From: Carex sylvatica
Taxonomy: Eukaryota > Streptophyta > Magnoliopsida > Poales > Cyperaceae
Direction of reading: 5' to 3'
Assembly (NCBI GenBank): GCA_964058845.1
Contig: CAXKVR010000453.1
Location: 5,001-37,631, forward strand
Length of the DNA stretch: 32,631 nt
Part shown: positions 29,845 to 32,631 of the stretch, in pieces
How the letters are laid out: each line of letters begins with the position of its first letter
How positions within the stretch are numbered: position 1 is the stretch's first letter
Made by a program: the position numbers and the translations under genes
The notes under the pieces: model-generated
What the model was told of the DNA's origin: nothing
Seen by the model: the letters and a program-made list of their open reading frames with translations, nothing else
Database searches by the model: none

Positions 29845-30286
29845 GTTTGCAATCTGGTATCAAGGTCAGTTGAATTGCTAGTAAAGGAGATTTAGTACAG
29901 AAAATGGTACATCCTTATATATCAACATTGCATATATATATATATATATATATATAGGCATTTGAACCCTCCTCATATATATATGTTTCTCTTTGTTTCG
30001 TCAATTTCGTTCTAAATTTTTAATTTTTTTAGTGTGACATTTGTTATCAAAAGTGCTGCCATATGCACCTGCTATCATTTTCAATTTCTTAAACATATAT
30101 AATGTAAAATTCCAATACAAGCAATTATTTGCTTGATCCTTATTTTTACTCAAAAAATAAAAAATAAAAAATAAAAATGTAGAATACTAAAAAATGTGAT
30201 CTGCATGCTTGACTAATTTATGACAACTGAAATTTATAATTATGATTTCTATGTTATAATTGAGACACTAGCCATATAATGAATTC
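29845..30286. other. Stretch without recognised genes
   Basis: Includes a (TA)n run at about 29932-29956 and an AAAAATAA repeat at 30155-30178. Nothing else seen. Confidence 0.6.
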
Positions 30287-30295
30287 AATTGTAAT

Positions 30296-30556
30296 CAGTG
30301 GCGGACCTAAGTGAAATGAATGAAGGTCACAGACTTCCATTTTTATCTTGGTAGCTGTTACCAAGCTTTAAAATAAGAAAATTGACTCCCATTTTATTAA
30401 TTTTTTTTTTGGTATTTAGATATGATTTTCTATATAATTTAGACTAAAATTTCATGGTATTGTAAAATTGACCTCCATTTTCTATAGAATTTTTTTTTAT
30501 AGATTGAGCCTCCTTATGTGTTTGACTTCATAGTTTGAAAGTCTAGCTCTGTTCAT
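30296..30556. mobile_element. MITE-like insertion, 261 bp, 9-bp TSD
   Basis: AATTGTAAT at 30287-30295 and 30557-30565 flanks an insert that begins CAGTGGCGGACCTAAG and ends AGTCTAGCTCTGTTCAT. Such CAGTGGCGGA starts are widespread in plant genomes. The ends are only weakly inverted-complementary, so the superfamily is uncertain: hAT if the TSD is 8 bp, Mutator if 9. Confidence 0.6.
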
Positions 30557-30593
30557 AATTGTAATATTATGTAATAGAAGTAATTTGCTTTCA

Positions 30594-30935
30594 TTGGATG
30601 GAAGGGTAACTCTTCTCAATTCAGTTGTATCATCAATGCCTCTTTACTGGCTAGCTATATACAAAATGCCAGTCAATGCTAGGCTTAGGATAAATAAATT
30701 AACAAAGAGATTTTTATAGTTTGGAGGAGATGATTTTAAGAAAAATTACTCTGGTCTCATGGAAGGTGGTTTGCAGTAGTAAACAACAAGAGGGTGTGGG
30801 AGCCTCTTCTAAGTTAAAAAAAAAAAGGTCCTCATAGCAAAATGCTGGATCAGTTACAATGATCCCACAGTACAACTGTACAAGGGGCTTGGAAAGACAT
30901 TATTAGAGCTAAATATGGGAATATTTAGTAGTAAT
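30594..30935 (+). pseudogene. LINE reverse-transcriptase fragment
   Basis: TTG 30594 onward reads LDGRVTLLNSVVSSMPLYW, then LAIYKMP, up to FL and a TAG, then FGGDD; downstream SWKVVCSSK and, in another frame, WKDIIRAKYG. This is the segment after the RT core in plant L1-type ORF2 (compare GRLVLINAVLSSIPTYF at about 26440). It contains stops and frameshifts. Different in sequence from the large LINE, so another family. No TSD identified. Confidence 0.8.
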
Positions 30936-30939
30936 TACA

Positions 30940-32500
30940 CAAAATTCTCTTCTTATTGGAATGTTTTTATTTATTTATTTATTATGAATTGGCGAGGAGA
31001 CCTCACTTTATTAAAAACAAAAAAAAATGCTGCAGCTTTAGCATCAAGTTGCACCGTAATTAATATATAATTTACATCATGTTAATTAATGCCTCCATTA
31101 ATTGCCACAAAAATGTTATTTTAGTAGTACATATATAGTAGCTTGTACACACAAAGTGGTTTACATGACAGGTTAGATTCGCTGCATCTAGCATATATAG
31201 TTCGTCGACTAATTAATAAAAGGCCATAAAAAGTGGTGGCCCAAAAAAATGAAAATATTTTATCAAAATATCAAACAAAAGGGTCATATATATTCCAATT
31301 AAGATTGACCTCGGCTCTAAAAAGGACATTGTGCATGTCTGCCCCAAAACTATGCATGGTCCCAAATGGTCTCCACTGTACCCGCTGCAATGCTTAATTT
31401 TAGATACAAAGACAGCAATTAATATACTATCCTCCAGCATAAGTAAATAAGTTATCTCTTATCTTTCATATCCTATCAAGATAACATTTCTTTCCTTGCC
31501 CCTTTTTGGAGGAATTTAATCAAGATAGTTTGTCATCAACCCTTCTTTTATCATTTCGAAAGGGATGGTGGGGGAAGGTAAATTTGTTGCTTGGTCTATT
31601 TAGAGGTGTGTTAGAAGCACACATGTCGAAAGAACGTTGGTTTCCAGTTTATTCATATATGTACCCCTAGTTACTTAGATCTTAAAATGTTTAATAAACT
31701 ACCTTATTTATGAAAAGGTACACGACTCTTGGCCAAAATGGGAAAAAAAAGAAAAAAAATGGATCTCCCTATTTCATCATTGTTAACATGTATGATCCTT
31801 CATCAAAAGTCGAATTCCTTTGTATTTGCATTGCACAACCTGAACGATGAGAAGTCTTCTCCATGTCCCATAAAACAGTCTTTTTCATCCATTGATTATT
31901 AATTAATTGATGGTTTGTTCAAGCAACTCTATGATCTTTGGATAAAAGAAAAATTAAATAAATTTCTCCTCGTCTATGGCCGGAAGAATGGTTAAGACAA
32001 TGTGCAATTCCACAGTCCACAGCGTTTAAACGGACAGCATTTCACTTCTTCACATCCACTATGCTAAACAAAGTGTTTTCTAACTAATGTACTAAAAATA
32101 ATTTTCAAGATTTCACTTAGAACAATAATCCTGCAAAAACAATTTATGCCAGGTCCTTAATTGCATCAAGAATTCCAAGAGATTATTTCAATCAGCATTT
32201 ATCTCAAGTTTTTAACCTTTATTTTTTCTTCTTCTTAATGTAGCTTCTAGTATATGCTAAAAGCAAAAGAGAAAAGTATATATCCTTCAACCTATATATG
32301 CAAGTCAATTTAATCCAAGCAAACACATGTTGGATAATACAATTAACTTGTTCACTTTCCCTGTACAAGTAGATGAGCCCAGACATAAATGGTCCGGTTG
32401 GTTGTCCACAAACCAACGTACCTACCGATTGATCGGGTTGATAGCTTGTTAAAGTTCCAAACACCAAATAAACACTATAATATCTCAAAATTAATAATTG
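30940..32500. other. Stretch without recognised genes
   Basis: AT-rich. Near 30967-31028 a (TTTA)n run and GAGG-AGA-CCTC resemble a minus-strand retroposon tail but no TSD is clear. No credible coding region. Confidence 0.5.
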
Positions 32501-32513
32501 GCAATTCTCGAGC

Positions 32514-32631
32514 TATATATCAACTACTAATTTGCAATGGCCCCAACATACATGATGCATGTAGATAGTGTTGGGGACCTAATGGAAGAGACAGAACAAG
32601 AGAGAAAGAGGAGATCAGTAGAGAGAAACTC
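32514..32631 (+). promoter_or_regulatory. Possible promoter and leader of a gene to the right
   Basis: TATATAT at 32514-32520 is followed by an RY-like GATGCATG (32553 area) and then a strongly GA-rich stretch from about 32585 (GAGAGAAAGAGGAG), the usual look of a plant 5' UTR. No start codon with an open frame is reached before the edge. Confidence 0.25.

Noticed and set aside
30960..31035. Possible minus-strand retroposon tail with a GAGG/CCTC hairpin and (TTTA)n
   Set aside because: It resembles the LINE end design, but the CAATGAA box is missing and no duplication could be found on both sides.
31213..32488. Short open frames in the right-hand region
   Set aside because: Under 90 residues, with no recognisable motif, AT-rich codons and no splice context; not supported as genes.

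Overview
The window is plant nuclear DNA, most likely from a eudicot. It is AT-rich, has short U-rich introns with GT..AG borders, and carries plant-type repeats: MuDR-type transposases with PB1-like, zinc-finger, DDE and SWIM parts, a plant mobile domain (PMD) gene, L1-type LINEs and a tRNA-derived SINE. No intact host gene is visible. It is a nested transposon graveyard, possibly with the promoter of a neighbouring gene at the extreme right edge. The species cannot be named from this sequence.

Layout. (a) 1-2834, minus strand: a broken MULE transposase (copy 1) whose 3' end runs off the left edge. (b) 2835-4555: AT-rich DNA with a 45-bp-arm inverted repeat (3856-3982). (c) 4565-4978: a foldback MITE with a perfect 9-bp target-site duplication (TSD). 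(d) 5077-17899: a hAT-like element with 8-bp TSD GACAGAGG and G-rich subterminal ends. It has been filled by later insertions: a 1.85-kb solo LTR (6583-8432, TSD TGCGC) that split a palindrome and itself holds a LINE tail with a 16-bp TSD, and an 8.25-kb Mutator-like element (8565-16816) with 150-170-bp terminal inverted repeats. (e) 17908-23150: mostly featureless, with a LINE tail and further copies of the foldback MITE. (f) about 23197-27782: a decayed L1-type LINE (ORF1 tail, endonuclease, reverse transcriptase, zinc knuckle, 3' hairpin, poly(A)). (g) 27783-32631: a SINE, another LINE tail, a LINE RT fragment, a 261-bp MITE-like insertion and a GA-rich leader-like right edge.

The main object is the Mutator-like element at 8565-16816. 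It has the layout of maize MuDR: two genes start near opposite TIRs and converge. The left gene (plus strand) is the transposase. The place of mudrB is taken by an eight-exon PMD gene (minus strand), reconstructed here splice site by splice site with consistent phase. Both genes have a 5' UTR intron. The PMD gene's first intron carries an array of AACGTT palindromes and two telomere-like tracts in opposite orientation. The transposase has one in-frame TAG and the PMD gene three internal stops, so this copy looks inactive; most stops fit C-to-T changes of the kind expected in methylated, silenced DNA.

A second theme is that three LINE 3' ends of different age or family share the same end design: an (AT)CAATGAA box, a hairpin, then poly(A).
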